Shown here one piece after another: positions 1 through 6,338 of a DNA stretch of 7,923 nt. Positions within the stretch are counted from its first letter, which is position 1, and each line of letters begins with the position of its first letter. The DNA comes from Treponema sp. Lineage in GTDB: Bacteria > Spirochaetota > Spirochaetia > Treponematales > Treponemataceae. The notes under the pieces are model-generated. The model saw nothing but the letters and a program-made list of their open reading frames with translations. It did not search any database and was not told the DNA's origin. The position numbers and the translations under genes were made by a program. The stretch spans positions 1-7,923 of the forward strand of contig JAEDCN010000048.1 of assembly GCA_016294105.1 (NCBI GenBank), written 5' to 3'.

Positions 1-922
1 CTCCTTTACGTTCCAAGTAATCTCTTAAGATGTTGTGACGTACCGCCTCTCGAATCGCTCTTGTGAGGGGCTGTGCTTGTCCATCTGATTTTGCCTTATC
101 TATGAGCTTGAGAAATTGCACGTATTGCTCCAAGTCGGGGCAATTCTGTACTATTTGACTCGGCTCTTCACCCTTAATTTTACATACTTTTACCACTAAT
201 TCAAGGGTGATTTCTTTAGGAGGGGGCAACCCCTCTACTCGGAAGCGGGGCAAGGGGCTACGATGTCTTGCCTCTTGTCCTCCTAAAACCTCCCCTTCGC
301 TGGAAGCTACGCACTGCGTGCTTGCTGCGAGAACCCCAGCACCGCTTGGGTAGGGAGCGACGGCCTTTTGGCCGGAAAGTCGCGAGTGGCACAGCGACTT
401 TAGCGAGTCTCGGTTGAGCCCCTGCGAAACCGCGCCTGCCCCCAAGACCCCCGGAAGTGAAGCTTCGTCACTTGTATCTTGCTTCGGGAAGGCATCCGAC
501 AGGTATAGGTAGCTTTCTGGGGGTAGGTCTTGGTTGCCGGTGTAAAAGACAAAGAACTCTGGCTTAGCTAGCGGAATCAACTGGTTTGAAAACTTTGTTT
601 TAGAATCCACTTTGTTGCCGTAGATTCGTGTCACGTATTCCAGTAATCGTAACGGCATATTGGGGTTGATGGTGGACTGATGTTCAATCATGAGAATAAA
701 TTGGTCGTTTACCATGACGGCAATGTCGTTGTAGTAGTCCATGTACAAAACTTGTTCTAGGTTGACCCGTTCTAGTTTGGTGGTTTCAACTTGCAGGTTG
801 GTGCCGTGGAGGGCGTTGTACAAAGATAAAAAATGTTGCTTCCAGTCTCTGTCCTTGGAAAAATAATCTACAAAGAGGGAATCCTTGTGTTTACGGTTTT
901 CGGTGGTGGTTTGATTCTCCAT
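1..922 (-). CDS. Rpn/YhgA-like PD-(D/E)XK nuclease, partial, with in-frame repeat insertion
   Basis: The frame is open from ATG at 922-920 to the left edge (307 codons, no stop), so the C-terminus lies outside the window. The N-terminal half matches the Rpn/YhgA-like (Transposase_31) family: KDSLFVDYFS near residue 15, LYNALHG near 34, then the nuclease core with D66 in YYNDIAV and E80-H81-Q82 in IEHQSTINPNMPLR, followed by FFVFYTGN. The family's D...ExQ takes the place of the classical D...ExK. From about residue 148 to 235 the translation becomes low-complexity and unlike the family, then family-like sequence resumes (EITLELVVKVCKI, then LEQYVQFLKLIDKA). I read the middle as a palindromic repeat inserted in frame. 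The start is supported by GGAG (928-931) with a 5-nt spacer. Expected role: DNA endonuclease, in E. coli relatives tied to recombination and phage defence. Whether the interrupted protein is active is unknown. Confidence 0.8.
   Translation of the reverse strand, partial: MENQTTTENRKHKDSLFVDYFSKDRDWKQHFLSLYNALHGTNLQVETTKLERVNLEQVLYMDYYNDIAVMVNDQFILMIEHQSTINPNMPLRLLEYVTRIYGNKVDSKTKFSNQLIPLAKPEFFVFYTGNQDLPPESYLYLSDAFPKQDTSDEASLPGVLGAGAVSQGLNRDSLKSLCHSRLSGQKAVAPYPSGAGVLAASTQCVASSEGEVLGGQEARHRSPLPRFRVEGLPPPKEITLELVVKVCKIKGEEPSQIVQNCPDLEQYVQFLKLIDKAKSDGQAQPLTRAIREAVRHNILRDYLERKG
217..480 (-). repeat. GC-rich palindromic element inserted in frame (E1)
   Basis: This block is visibly richer in G+C than the flanking gene and packed with short inverted repeats: ACGCA/TGCGT at 309-319, CGGCC-TTTT-GGCCG at 361-374, AAAGTCGC/GCGACTTT with a 10-nt loop at 376-401, and AAGTGA/TCACTT around an AAGCTT core at about 455-473. 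Its left end (TTAGGAGGGG, then CCCTCTACTC, GAAGCGG, CCTCCTAAAACC and AGAACCCCAG) is shared in the same order with the element at 7593-7710, so both belong to one dispersed repeat family. It spans about 88 codons of the host frame without a stop. Boundaries are estimated from where family-like protein sequence stops and resumes, and could be off by several codons. Confidence 0.75.
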
Positions 923-927
923 TCAGT

Positions 928-957
928 CTCCGTGAAAAAGCGTTCATAAATATTATA
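928..957 (-). promoter_or_regulatory. Probable -10 box and ribosome binding site of the gene starting at 922
   Basis: On the minus strand a perfect TATAAT lies at 957-952, about 30 nt before the ATG, and GGAG lies at 931-928 with a 5-nt spacer. No convincing -35 hexamer is visible at 16-18 nt upstream, so this is a -10 call only. Confidence 0.45.
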
Positions 958-981
958 GACTTGGAGGTGAAAAAAACTGCG

Positions 982-1030
982 TTTTTTGCGGGAGAAAGGT
1001 GAGATTTTTTTGTAAAAGTTTTCCAAGATG
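982..1030 (-). repeat. Rpn upstream box, copy A
   Basis: A 49-bp block running from TTTTTTGCGGGAGAAAGG to AGTTTTCCAAGATG. It is identical to 2031-2080 except for one extra T in the latter. Both copies lie in the same orientation upstream (minus-strand sense) of an Rpn gene: here of the gene starting at 922, at 2031-2080 of the gene starting at 1972. The two copies therefore bracket the 1115-1972 gene as direct repeats about 1.05 kb apart. Its function (promoter region, leader or recombination junction) is unknown. Confidence 0.7.
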
Positions 1031-1036
1031 GAGGCT

Positions 1037-1071
1037 CTACGTTGGCCCCTCTAGAACAAGCCCCAACGTAG
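1037..1071 (-). terminator. Hairpin downstream of the 1115-1972 nuclease gene
   Basis: Perfect 9-bp inverted repeat CTACGTTGG / CCAACGTAG (arms 1037-1045 and 1063-1071) with a 17-nt loop, 44 nt past the stop of the minus-strand gene. No T-run follows directly on the minus strand, so it is a weak terminator candidate. It could equally be an mRNA 3'-end stabilising hairpin or a protein-binding site. Confidence 0.35.
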
Positions 1072-1114
1072 TAGCCAAGACGTGGCATTACTGGTTGATG
1101 AGGGTGTGCTACTG

Positions 1115-1366
1115 CTACGAAGTTGTCATCTGCTGGGTAGGATTTTCCCCTGTTGCAAGTTTTTTTAATGTCTCTAAGGAAAGCCCTGTTGCTTTTGCTA
1201 TATTATCCAAGGATAAGCCCATGGCAAGAAGATTTTGAGCTGTTTCGATTTTAGCCTGCTCCGCTCCTTTGGTAATCCCCTGCATAATACCCTGTGAAAT
1301 ACCATCGGTGACACCAGCCTTGTAGCCACGTTTTTCTGCGTCTTGTTCTGCTAAGCCCCATGCCAT
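1115..1366 (-). CDS. Candidate intragenic small protein (RpnS-like), 83 aa
   Basis: An in-frame ATG at 1366-1364 (residue 203 of the full protein, in EYMAWGLAEQ) is preceded by AGGGGTGAGTAT, whose GGTGA can pair with the extended anti-Shine-Dalgarno at normal distance. Translation from it gives 83 aa: a short helix start, six Gly-x-x-x repeats and the ATGLSLETL tail, without any of the nuclease core. The position is homologous to the internal starts at 6497 and 7580. E. coli Rpn genes make such a C-terminal product (RpnS), which blocks the full-length toxin. The Shine-Dalgarno is weaker here than at the other two sites, so the call rests partly on homology of position. Confidence 0.4.
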   Translation of the reverse strand: MAWGLAEQDAEKRGYKAGVTDGISQGIMQGITKGAEQAKIETAQNLLAMGLSLDNIAKATGLSLETLKKLATGENPTQQMTTS

Positions 1367-1972
1367 ATACTCACCCCTGAATGCTTGGTTTTCCTTTGTC
1401 CGTTCCACAATCTGGTGAATCTTTTGGGTAAAGTCAGATGTGGATTTCTTGTTTTTAATATACTCCAGAATGGACTTTCTTTCCACATCCTTTTCTTGAT
1501 GAAAGGCTGAGGCGTTAAAGATAATCTTGTGAGTTTTGTCTCCCAGTTCCAAGGTTAATTTTTCGTGACAAAGGTTTGAAAAGGTGTAGCAAGGCAAATT
1601 CTCTTCAAAAAAGTCTTCTTGGCAAACAAAAATCACAAAGCTTTCCTTAAGTTCAGAATATTGCTTGCCCTTCAGCAGTAAGTCAATGTCCATCATGGAC
1701 TGGTAATATCGTGTTCTTGTGGGCAAGTCGTCATGAAGGCTGTTTTGAATTTCGATGTCAAAAACACGGGATGAATCTTGAACGTACACGTCTAGTCGTA
1801 CGCCCTTACTTTCGTAGTGGGGTGCAATGGTTTTTTGCAAGGTTGGAAATTCTAGCCTTTTGATTTTGATACCTAAAAGTCGCTCCAAAAGGCCTTTGCA
1901 AATCTCCTCGTTTCTCATGACGTAGCCAAACATGTAGTCGTCGGTAAAAGTGAGTTCTTCAATTGGTTTCAT
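1115..1972 (-). CDS. Rpn-family PD-(D/E)XK nuclease (PDDEXK_2 type), putative transposase/toxin
   Basis: This 285-aa protein begins with the family's LTFTDDYMFGYVM signature (residues 7-19). The nuclease core is D61 in VRLDVYV and E74-I75-Q76 in FDIEIQNS, followed by the conserved TRTRYYQS (85-92) and a beta strand SFVIFVCQEDFF. Q in place of the usual catalytic K is normal in this family. The C-terminal part holds six Gly-x-x-x tetrapeptides (GYKA GVTD GISQ GIMQ GITK GAEQ) and then a helical tail with AMGLSLDNIAKATGLSLETL. The start has AGGAG with a 5-nt spacer. Family annotation is often 'transposase', but E. coli Rpn proteins are DNA endonucleases that promote recombination and act as intragenic toxin-antitoxin phage defence. 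The gene is monocistronic here, framed by direct-repeat boxes. Family call is firm; cellular role is inferred. Confidence 0.9.
   Translation of the reverse strand: MKPIEELTFTDDYMFGYVMRNEEICKGLLERLLGIKIKRLEFPTLQKTIAPHYESKGVRLDVYVQDSSRVFDIEIQNSLHDDLPTRTRYYQSMMDIDLLLKGKQYSELKESFVIFVCQEDFFEENLPCYTFSNLCHEKLTLELGDKTHKIIFNASAFHQEKDVERKSILEYIKNKKSTSDFTQKIHQIVERTKENQAFRGEYMAWGLAEQDAEKRGYKAGVTDGISQGIMQGITKGAEQAKIETAQNLLAMGLSLDNIAKATGLSLETLKKLATGENPTQQMTTS
1256..1327 (-). repeat. 12-bp tandem repeat encoding Gly-x-x-x tetrapeptides (six units)
   Basis: Six consecutive 12-bp units each start with a Gly codon. The two closest, GGTATTTCACAG and GGTATTATGCAG (1303-1280), match at 9 of 12 bases; the outer units have drifted. 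The homologous tract in the 6297-7127 gene has four units (6458-6411), as does the broken copy (7541-7494). Four-residue repeats varying in number are a known property of the RpnS dimerisation helix in E. coli Rpn proteins. Confidence 0.65.
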
Positions 1973-1992
1973 AGGTTCTCCTGATTTTCTTT

Positions 1993-2013
1993 ACATATAT
2001 ATTATTCGCTTTA
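1993..2013 (-). promoter_or_regulatory. Probable promoter -10 region of the 1972 gene
   Basis: The minus strand reads TTTAAAGCGAATAATATATA, with TAATAT at 2004-1999, about 27 nt before the ATG. The same string, GCGAATAAT then ATATGTAAAG, recurs at the same distance upstream of the nuclease gene starting at 7127. Conservation between two otherwise diverged paralogues supports a promoter, but no -35 box is clear. Confidence 0.4.
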
Positions 2014-2030
2014 AATTTGCAGAATTTGTC

Positions 2031-2080
2031 TTTTTTGCGGGAGAAAGGTGAGATTTTTTTGTAAAAGTTTTCCTAAGATG
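2031..2080 (-). repeat. Rpn upstream box, copy B
   Basis: A 50-bp near-identical copy of the box at 982-1030, with one inserted T in AGTTTTCCTAAGATG. It lies 59 bp upstream of the 1972 start codon. A strongly diverged version occupies the same place upstream of the 7127 gene (about 7186-7236), where the ending has decayed to CTTCTTCAAAATG. Confidence 0.7.
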
Positions 2081-2152
2081 GGGCCTTTTTGTACGGGCTG
2101 GGAAGGAAGAGCTACAGGTCTTTGTTCGTGGCTAAGGCAACTCACCTTTGGT

Positions 2153-2216
2153 CAGGGGCAATGACGCGTACAGGAAAGGGGCAATAACCTGTACAGGAAA
2201 GGGGTCATGACCTGTG
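2153..2216. repeat. Degenerate tandem repeat with palindromes in the operon leader region
   Basis: Two adjacent 23-bp units (2171-2193 and 2194-2216) both begin CAGGAAAGGGG, end in CCTGT plus a purine-rich base, and agree at 19 of 23 positions. A shorter degenerate unit (CAGGGGCAATGACGCGTA) precedes them at 2153-2170. The units create perfect palindromes CCTGTACAGG (2188-2197) and GGTCATGACC (2203-2212), with ACAGG/CCTGT pairs alternating across the array. It lies about 100 bp upstream of the likely promoter. An operator array or a degenerate repeat family are both possible. The rest of 2081-2354 shows no credible gene. Confidence 0.55.
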
Positions 2217-2313
2217 TCACTTAAGCTCTAGCCTTGTTCTTATTTTTTCATATTTTATTTATCTACCCAGTAGGTAAGATTATTGTCTTAAATCCATACA
2301 ATATAGTACACTG

Positions 2314-2348
2314 TGCTAAAATTTATGTCGAATTACCTTTATAAGGAG
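2314..2348 (+). promoter_or_regulatory. Likely extended -10 promoter and ribosome binding site of the envelope operon
   Basis: TGcTAAAAT (2314-2322) is an extended -10 motif 32 nt before the start codon, and AAGGAG (2343-2348) lies 6 nt before the ATG at 2355. A second weak option is TTGTCT at 2283-2288 with TACACT at 2307-2312 (18-nt spacer). The surrounding 2220-2340 stretch is strongly AT-rich. The ribosome binding site is certain by inspection; the promoter is tentative. Confidence 0.45.
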
Positions 2349-2354
2349 TAGGAT

Positions 2355-3203
2355 ATGAAACAATGTAAGAATATTGCGGTGGTGCTGATGACGCTGCTGT
2401 TGGTTTTAGGAAATGCTAGTGCCTTTGAGCAGGGTTGGGTATTGAATATGAAGGCCAATGTTGGTGGCTCTCTTACCGTTCCTTCTATTTCTCAGGCTGA
2501 TTTGGACTATCTTGGTGCTAACAAGATGGAAGGAACCTTGGGCTTTGTACCAGGAGGAAAAGCTGAAGTTGGTTATATTTTTGACTCTCCTACTTATTTT
2601 AACCTTTCAGAGGACCATGTCTTTAGTGGTGTAGGAGCCTTTGGGTATATAGGTATAGGAGAAGGTTTTGCTGGGCAGATTTCTGGAACAGAAGTTGCTG
2701 GGGAACAGGTAAACGTGTATATGAACATTCACTACACACCAGTTATTAGTTTGGGAGCAACTGGAAAGGCATATTTTTTTAACAACCGGCTGGCAGTAGG
2801 TTTGTCTGCTGGAATGAAGATGATTGCAGATACTACACCTTCTTACGAACAGTACGATGACAAAGATGCACTGGGAGCTGAGGTAGGAACCATCATTGTA
2901 GATGAATGGATGATGAAAAATATGAATCCTCTCATGGGAAGTTTTGAAATGTTGGTAGAATACAATATACCTATTCTGCCTACTATGGAACTCATTCTGG
3001 GAGGATATACCCAATTCAATATCTTCAAACCAAAATATATTACCATGCCACCTAAGTTGCAGGAATCTGCTATTCAGGATGCTAATAAGCAGCTTGAAGA
3101 AGGTAAGCGCAGTGAGCCGCTGGACTTGCGTAAGCCTATCGATTCATATTTTATCAATTCATTTGATTTTGGTTTAACTATCTCATTAGGCTTTAAGTTG
3201 TAG
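2355..3203 (+). CDS. Exported beta-rich protein, probable outer-membrane protein
   Basis: The 282-aa product has a Sec signal peptide: a KQCK basic start, a hydrophobic stretch VVLMTLLLVLG and an AxA cleavage site after NASA (residue 23), giving a mature protein starting FEQGW. The mature part alternates Gly/aromatic beta-strand-like segments (GFVPGGKAEVGYIF, GVGAFGYIGIG, VISLGATGKAYFF, LAVGLSAGMKM, MELILGGYTQFNIF) and ends FDFGLTISLGFKL, which resembles the last strand of a membrane barrel. No named family is recognised. AAGGAG 6 nt before the ATG fixes the start. It is followed after 21 bp by the large lipoprotein gene, so the two are almost surely co-transcribed and may form a surface complex. 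An alternative is a soluble periplasmic beta protein. Confidence 0.75.
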   Translation: MKQCKNIAVVLMTLLLVLGNASAFEQGWVLNMKANVGGSLTVPSISQADLDYLGANKMEGTLGFVPGGKAEVGYIFDSPTYFNLSEDHVFSGVGAFGYIGIGEGFAGQISGTEVAGEQVNVYMNIHYTPVISLGATGKAYFFNNRLAVGLSAGMKMIADTTPSYEQYDDKDALGAEVGTIIVDEWMMKNMNPLMGSFEMLVEYNIPILPTMELILGGYTQFNIFKPKYITMPPKLQESAIQDANKQLEEGKRSEPLDLRKPIDSYFINSFDFGLTISLGFKL

Positions 3204-3224
3204 TACTAAAAGGAGTGTGTCTAA

Positions 3225-6098
3225 ATGAAAAAGATAAACCTAACTGTATTTATCAGTATTTTTGTTTGTCTTCTTTTTTCCTGCAGTCATGGGTTCTTGA
3301 AGGATCCGAGATTATACAACACAAAGAAAAAAACGAATAATGTTATTGTTGTTGCTCCAGAGCCAGAGCTACAGTTAACTGGTGGTGTAGATCCTTTTGA
3401 TGATGAGAATGTATGGTATAATGATCCAAATGAAGGTTTTCTTCATACTGACTTTGAAACTTTATCCTTAGTAGGAACTTGGTTTAATGATGATAATGTT
3501 CCTGAATATGCTATGCAAAAAGAAGATGTGTGGGTTAGCAAGGATACCTCTAAATTTGAGTTCATTCATGCTAAGGCACCGGATACTACAGGCCAGGGGT
3601 ATGGTATTAGCAATGTGCACTGGTACTCATACCGAGGAAAGAATCCTTTGTATGCAATGGACGGTGCGTATAACACACAGTTACAGGTAACTGCCAAAGG
3701 AAATTTTAAGTTAAGCCGTTTCTATTTTTATCGCTTTACCGGAGACACCTTAAGTCCCAGCTTGGATAACTTTTTGTTTGCAGTAGATACCTATTCTAAG
3801 TTGATGTTTGCCTTTGCTTATCCTACAAAGACAGAAAATGTTTTTGGAAACAATGTGCCTAAAGCATGGGGACCTACAGATGGAGAGGCCTTCCTTGGAA
3901 CAACCTACCAGTTCTATATGTATGATCCTGTAGGATATGTGGAAAAAGTAGATGGTCAATATAATGTAGTAATGTATGACTGGTTCAAAAAGAACCTTGC
4001 AAAAGGTATATACCAGCCTACCTTGGGAGGCTTGAACGATAAAAGCCAAGGAACAGCTTTGACTGAGGTTGCTTCAAAGGAGAAAGATTCTGCTGGAGCA
4101 GGAACAAGCCCCTTCAACAACCACACAGTAGATTTCTTCTCCCAGAATCTTGAGATGCTGGTGGGAAAAACATTCCAACGAAGAGAAAAAGTAGGAGATG
4201 AATACGGTCTAGTACTTTACAAGTATAGCATCGAAAAAAAAGGTGAAAATAATATAGTCATTAGACGTACTGCAGAAAGCTGGAATGGTTTTGAGACAGA
4301 AACACCACTGGATCCTGTAGAATATACTATTGGAGAAGGTATTAGTGCTACGGAAGGAAAGCTCTCTTTGGGAGCTGATGAGTTGACGTTCTCATTAACG
4401 AATGTATCCAAAACCTTGACTATTGTAGACGCTAAGGGAAAAACGGAGGTGGCAGTTTCAGACTTTAGCGATCCTACACCATCTTTCCGCCAACGAGTAA
4501 AAGGTGCAACCTTCCAAAAAGGAGTAACAAAGTACGAATTCTCAGATGATGCTACTCATTTGAAATGGACATGGGATGGTGGAGAAGAGACGTATACTTG
4601 GAATGGATCTGCTTCTGATACAGAGTATACAACCTATGGTGGATATCGCATTCAATTATATAACAATGATTTTGTTATCAAAGGTGCTACTGTAGCCAAT
4701 GTTGGTGCATTGTCAGTTATGGAGTACGAGGCTGTTCGGTATGCAGAGAAGGGAAAAACCTTTGCAGAAACAGTACATGGTAAGCCATTCTCCTACAGAG
4801 AAAAGGATAATGCAAATCGTTATGACTTGTCCTTGATGACACTGGAGTTTAGTGCTGACGGAAAAAAAGTCATCTTGTATCAAGAAGATTGGTTGAGTGC
4901 TCGCAAGGTTGTAAAAGAATTTGAGGTTAATGATAATGGTGCTGCAGATACAGCCATTATTGATGGTAAAACTGCAAAACTTACCGCCACAGCTGATAAT
5001 CCTCAATGGACGATAGAATACAATGGAGATATCTATACCTATGGTTATGATGATCCTGGCCCAGCTTTTATTAACAGAGTGAAATATGATGTAACCTTTG
5101 TTTCAAAAGATGGAAATACAGTGTATAGATTCACCAATAACGGACAACTCTTGCACATGACTTATTCTGGTGGTTTGTGGGGATTTGGTGCTTTTGATCG
5201 TAGTTATGAGTATCAAAATGAAGTATCAACTGATTCAAAAGATACAAGTCGGGCTGTTTATTGGGCAAGTAACGGCATAAAAGGCTTCTCTTATGCTGGA
5301 TTTGAGCTTTCTAACTCTGATACAGTGATTAAGTCAACCAATGCCAGTGCAGCTGGTGCTGGTGCCGTAGATTGGGTTCTTGCAGGCCTTGGATATGAGG
5401 CTGTAAAAGACGAAAGTACAGGAGGGCTTCCTACAGAAGAGGATTTTAAGGCTTTCTATGATTCCTTGGCAGGAAAAAGCTTCTTTGGCCGTAATCTGGA
5501 GAATGATGTTGCTGGTTTGGAATTGCTTACTTGGACCTTTGATGACAATCGTGGTGGAACTCAAACAAAACAGATATGGCTATCTTCTGATACATCTACA
5601 GAAGTGACCATTCCTCGTTTGGGTATCCAGGCAATAAGCAGAACTACAGGCTCATACACTGTAAAGGGTGCAGATGGTACTAATTCTGGTGTAAGCTACT
5701 TCTTTAGCTATGCTCCCGATGTAGGAAAACTGGATGTTACTAAGCGTGACAGCAATGGGCAATCCACCTCCTTTACGTATTACGATTCTTCGAAACATAC
5801 GGACAATGGGCCTGCCTTTATCAACCGCGTAAAGGGAAAGACGTTCCAAACTGGAAGTAATAGTTATTCGTTTGACTCTACAGGTAAAACACTAACTATG
5901 AATAACGATAAATATTACTATTGTGATGAGCGTGATGCTGAAACAGGAAAGTCTCGTGCAGTGTACAAATGGAACTGGGCACAATTCTACGGACTTGAAC
6001 TATCAGATGATGATAAAACAATTAAGATGACGAGATCAAGTTCCTATAATGATCCGTTGTGGGGTACTTTAGGATGGACTGCAACTAGAACAAATTAA
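3225..6098 (+). CDS. Large modular lipoprotein with three repeated A-B module pairs
   Basis: The 957-aa product starts with a basic tip (KK), a hydrophobic stretch and a relaxed lipobox L-F-S-C with the acylated Cys at residue 20, so a lipoprotein is predicted. Residues about 21-300 are a unique acidic/aromatic domain. From about 302 on, two module types alternate three times. A modules (about 302-415, 504-609, 735-859) carry GK-x-F followed by R/N-rich and beta-strand segments (GKTFQRREK, GKPFSYREK, GKSFFGRNL). B modules start at D416, D610 and D860 with D-x-(G/T)-P-(A/S)-F-x-x-RVK and end near GYEAVK / EYEAVR / GWTATR. Composition is beta-rich with few Cys. No known family is recognised; a surface or ligand-binding role is inference. 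AAGGAG (3210-3215) lies 9 nt before the ATG. It is the second gene of the operon and ends at a strong terminator. Confidence 0.8.
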   Translation: MKKINLTVFISIFVCLLFSCSHGFLKDPRLYNTKKKTNNVIVVAPEPELQLTGGVDPFDDENVWYNDPNEGFLHTDFETLSLVGTWFNDDNVPEYAMQKEDVWVSKDTSKFEFIHAKAPDTTGQGYGISNVHWYSYRGKNPLYAMDGAYNTQLQVTAKGNFKLSRFYFYRFTGDTLSPSLDNFLFAVDTYSKLMFAFAYPTKTENVFGNNVPKAWGPTDGEAFLGTTYQFYMYDPVGYVEKVDGQYNVVMYDWFKKNLAKGIYQPTLGGLNDKSQGTALTEVASKEKDSAGAGTSPFNNHTVDFFSQNLEMLVGKTFQRREKVGDEYGLVLYKYSIEKKGENNIVIRRTAESWNGFETETPLDPVEYTIGEGISATEGKLSLGADELTFSLTNVSKTLTIVDAKGKTEVAVSDFSDPTPSFRQRVKGATFQKGVTKYEFSDDATHLKWTWDGGEETYTWNGSASDTEYTTYGGYRIQLYNNDFVIKGATVANVGALSVMEYEAVRYAEKGKTFAETVHGKPFSYREKDNANRYDLSLMTLEFSADGKKVILYQEDWLSARKVVKEFEVNDNGAADTAIIDGKTAKLTATADNPQWTIEYNGDIYTYGYDDPGPAFINRVKYDVTFVSKDGNTVYRFTNNGQLLHMTYSGGLWGFGAFDRSYEYQNEVSTDSKDTSRAVYWASNGIKGFSYAGFELSNSDTVIKSTNASAAGAGAVDWVLAGLGYEAVKDESTGGLPTEEDFKAFYDSLAGKSFFGRNLENDVAGLELLTWTFDDNRGGTQTKQIWLSSDTSTEVTIPRLGIQAISRTTGSYTVKGADGTNSGVSYFFSYAPDVGKLDVTKRDSNGQSTSFTYYDSSKHTDNGPAFINRVKGKTFQTGSNSYSFDSTGKTLTMNNDKYYYCDERDAETGKSRAVYKWNWAQFYGLELSDDDKTIKMTRSSSYNDPLWGTLGWTATRTN

Positions 6099-6117
6099 AG
6101 TTGGAGTAACTAGCTAC

Positions 6118-6155
6118 GCCCCATCTATCCTTCTGGGTAGGTGGGGCTTTTTTTT
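6118..6155 (+). terminator. Intrinsic terminator of the envelope operon
   Basis: A 13-bp stem (GCCCCATCTATCC pairing with GGGTAGGTGGGGC, two G-U pairs in RNA) with a TTCT loop is followed by eight T residues, 19 bp after the stop codon at 6098. There is no equivalent T-run on the minus strand side, so it works in the plus direction only. Confidence 0.92.
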
Positions 6156-6159
6156 GTGG

Positions 6160-6338
6160 GATGGAGTTTTCCAAGATGTTGCTTTGGGGTTTAGCTGAAG
6201 GATGGCGGGTTCCCAAGAAGGAGTTTGCGGGATTGGATTGCGAGGGTGGGCTATTGGCAAGCCCCGACGGTGTAGGTGGGGGTGCTGGAGGTGGGGCTAT
6301 TTGGTTTGAGCTAGTGCTTGAACCACATCCAGAGGGAG
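6160..6338. repeat. Duplicated Rpn 3'-flank, copy 1
   Basis: From GATGGAGTTTTCC to AGAGGGAG this 179-bp block recurs at 7245-7421. Over the noncoding part (6160-6296) I count four substitutions and two single-base gaps, all the substitutions within the first 45 bp. It includes the last codons and the whole downstream flank of the Rpn gene, so the gene plus flank was duplicated as a unit. A small hairpin GGGCT/AGCCC around ATTGGCA lies inside. The 6156-6296 stretch holds no convincing gene on either strand. Confidence 0.85.

Noticed and set aside
361..374. CGGCC-TTTT-GGCCG as a stand-alone intrinsic terminator
   Set aside because: The stem is short, no T-run follows it on either strand, and it is one of several stacked palindromes of the inserted element.
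217..480. CRISPR-like array in the palindrome-rich stretch
   Set aside because: The inverted repeats differ in sequence and spacing; there is no regular direct repeat with unique spacers.
2079..2163. Short plus-strand frame of 28 codons after the upstream box
   Set aside because: No ribosome binding site precedes the ATG, and the frame ends inside the tandem repeat; it shows no coding character.
6118..6155. Bidirectional terminator also serving the 6297-7127 gene
   Set aside because: On the minus strand the stem is preceded by A residues and followed by no T-run.
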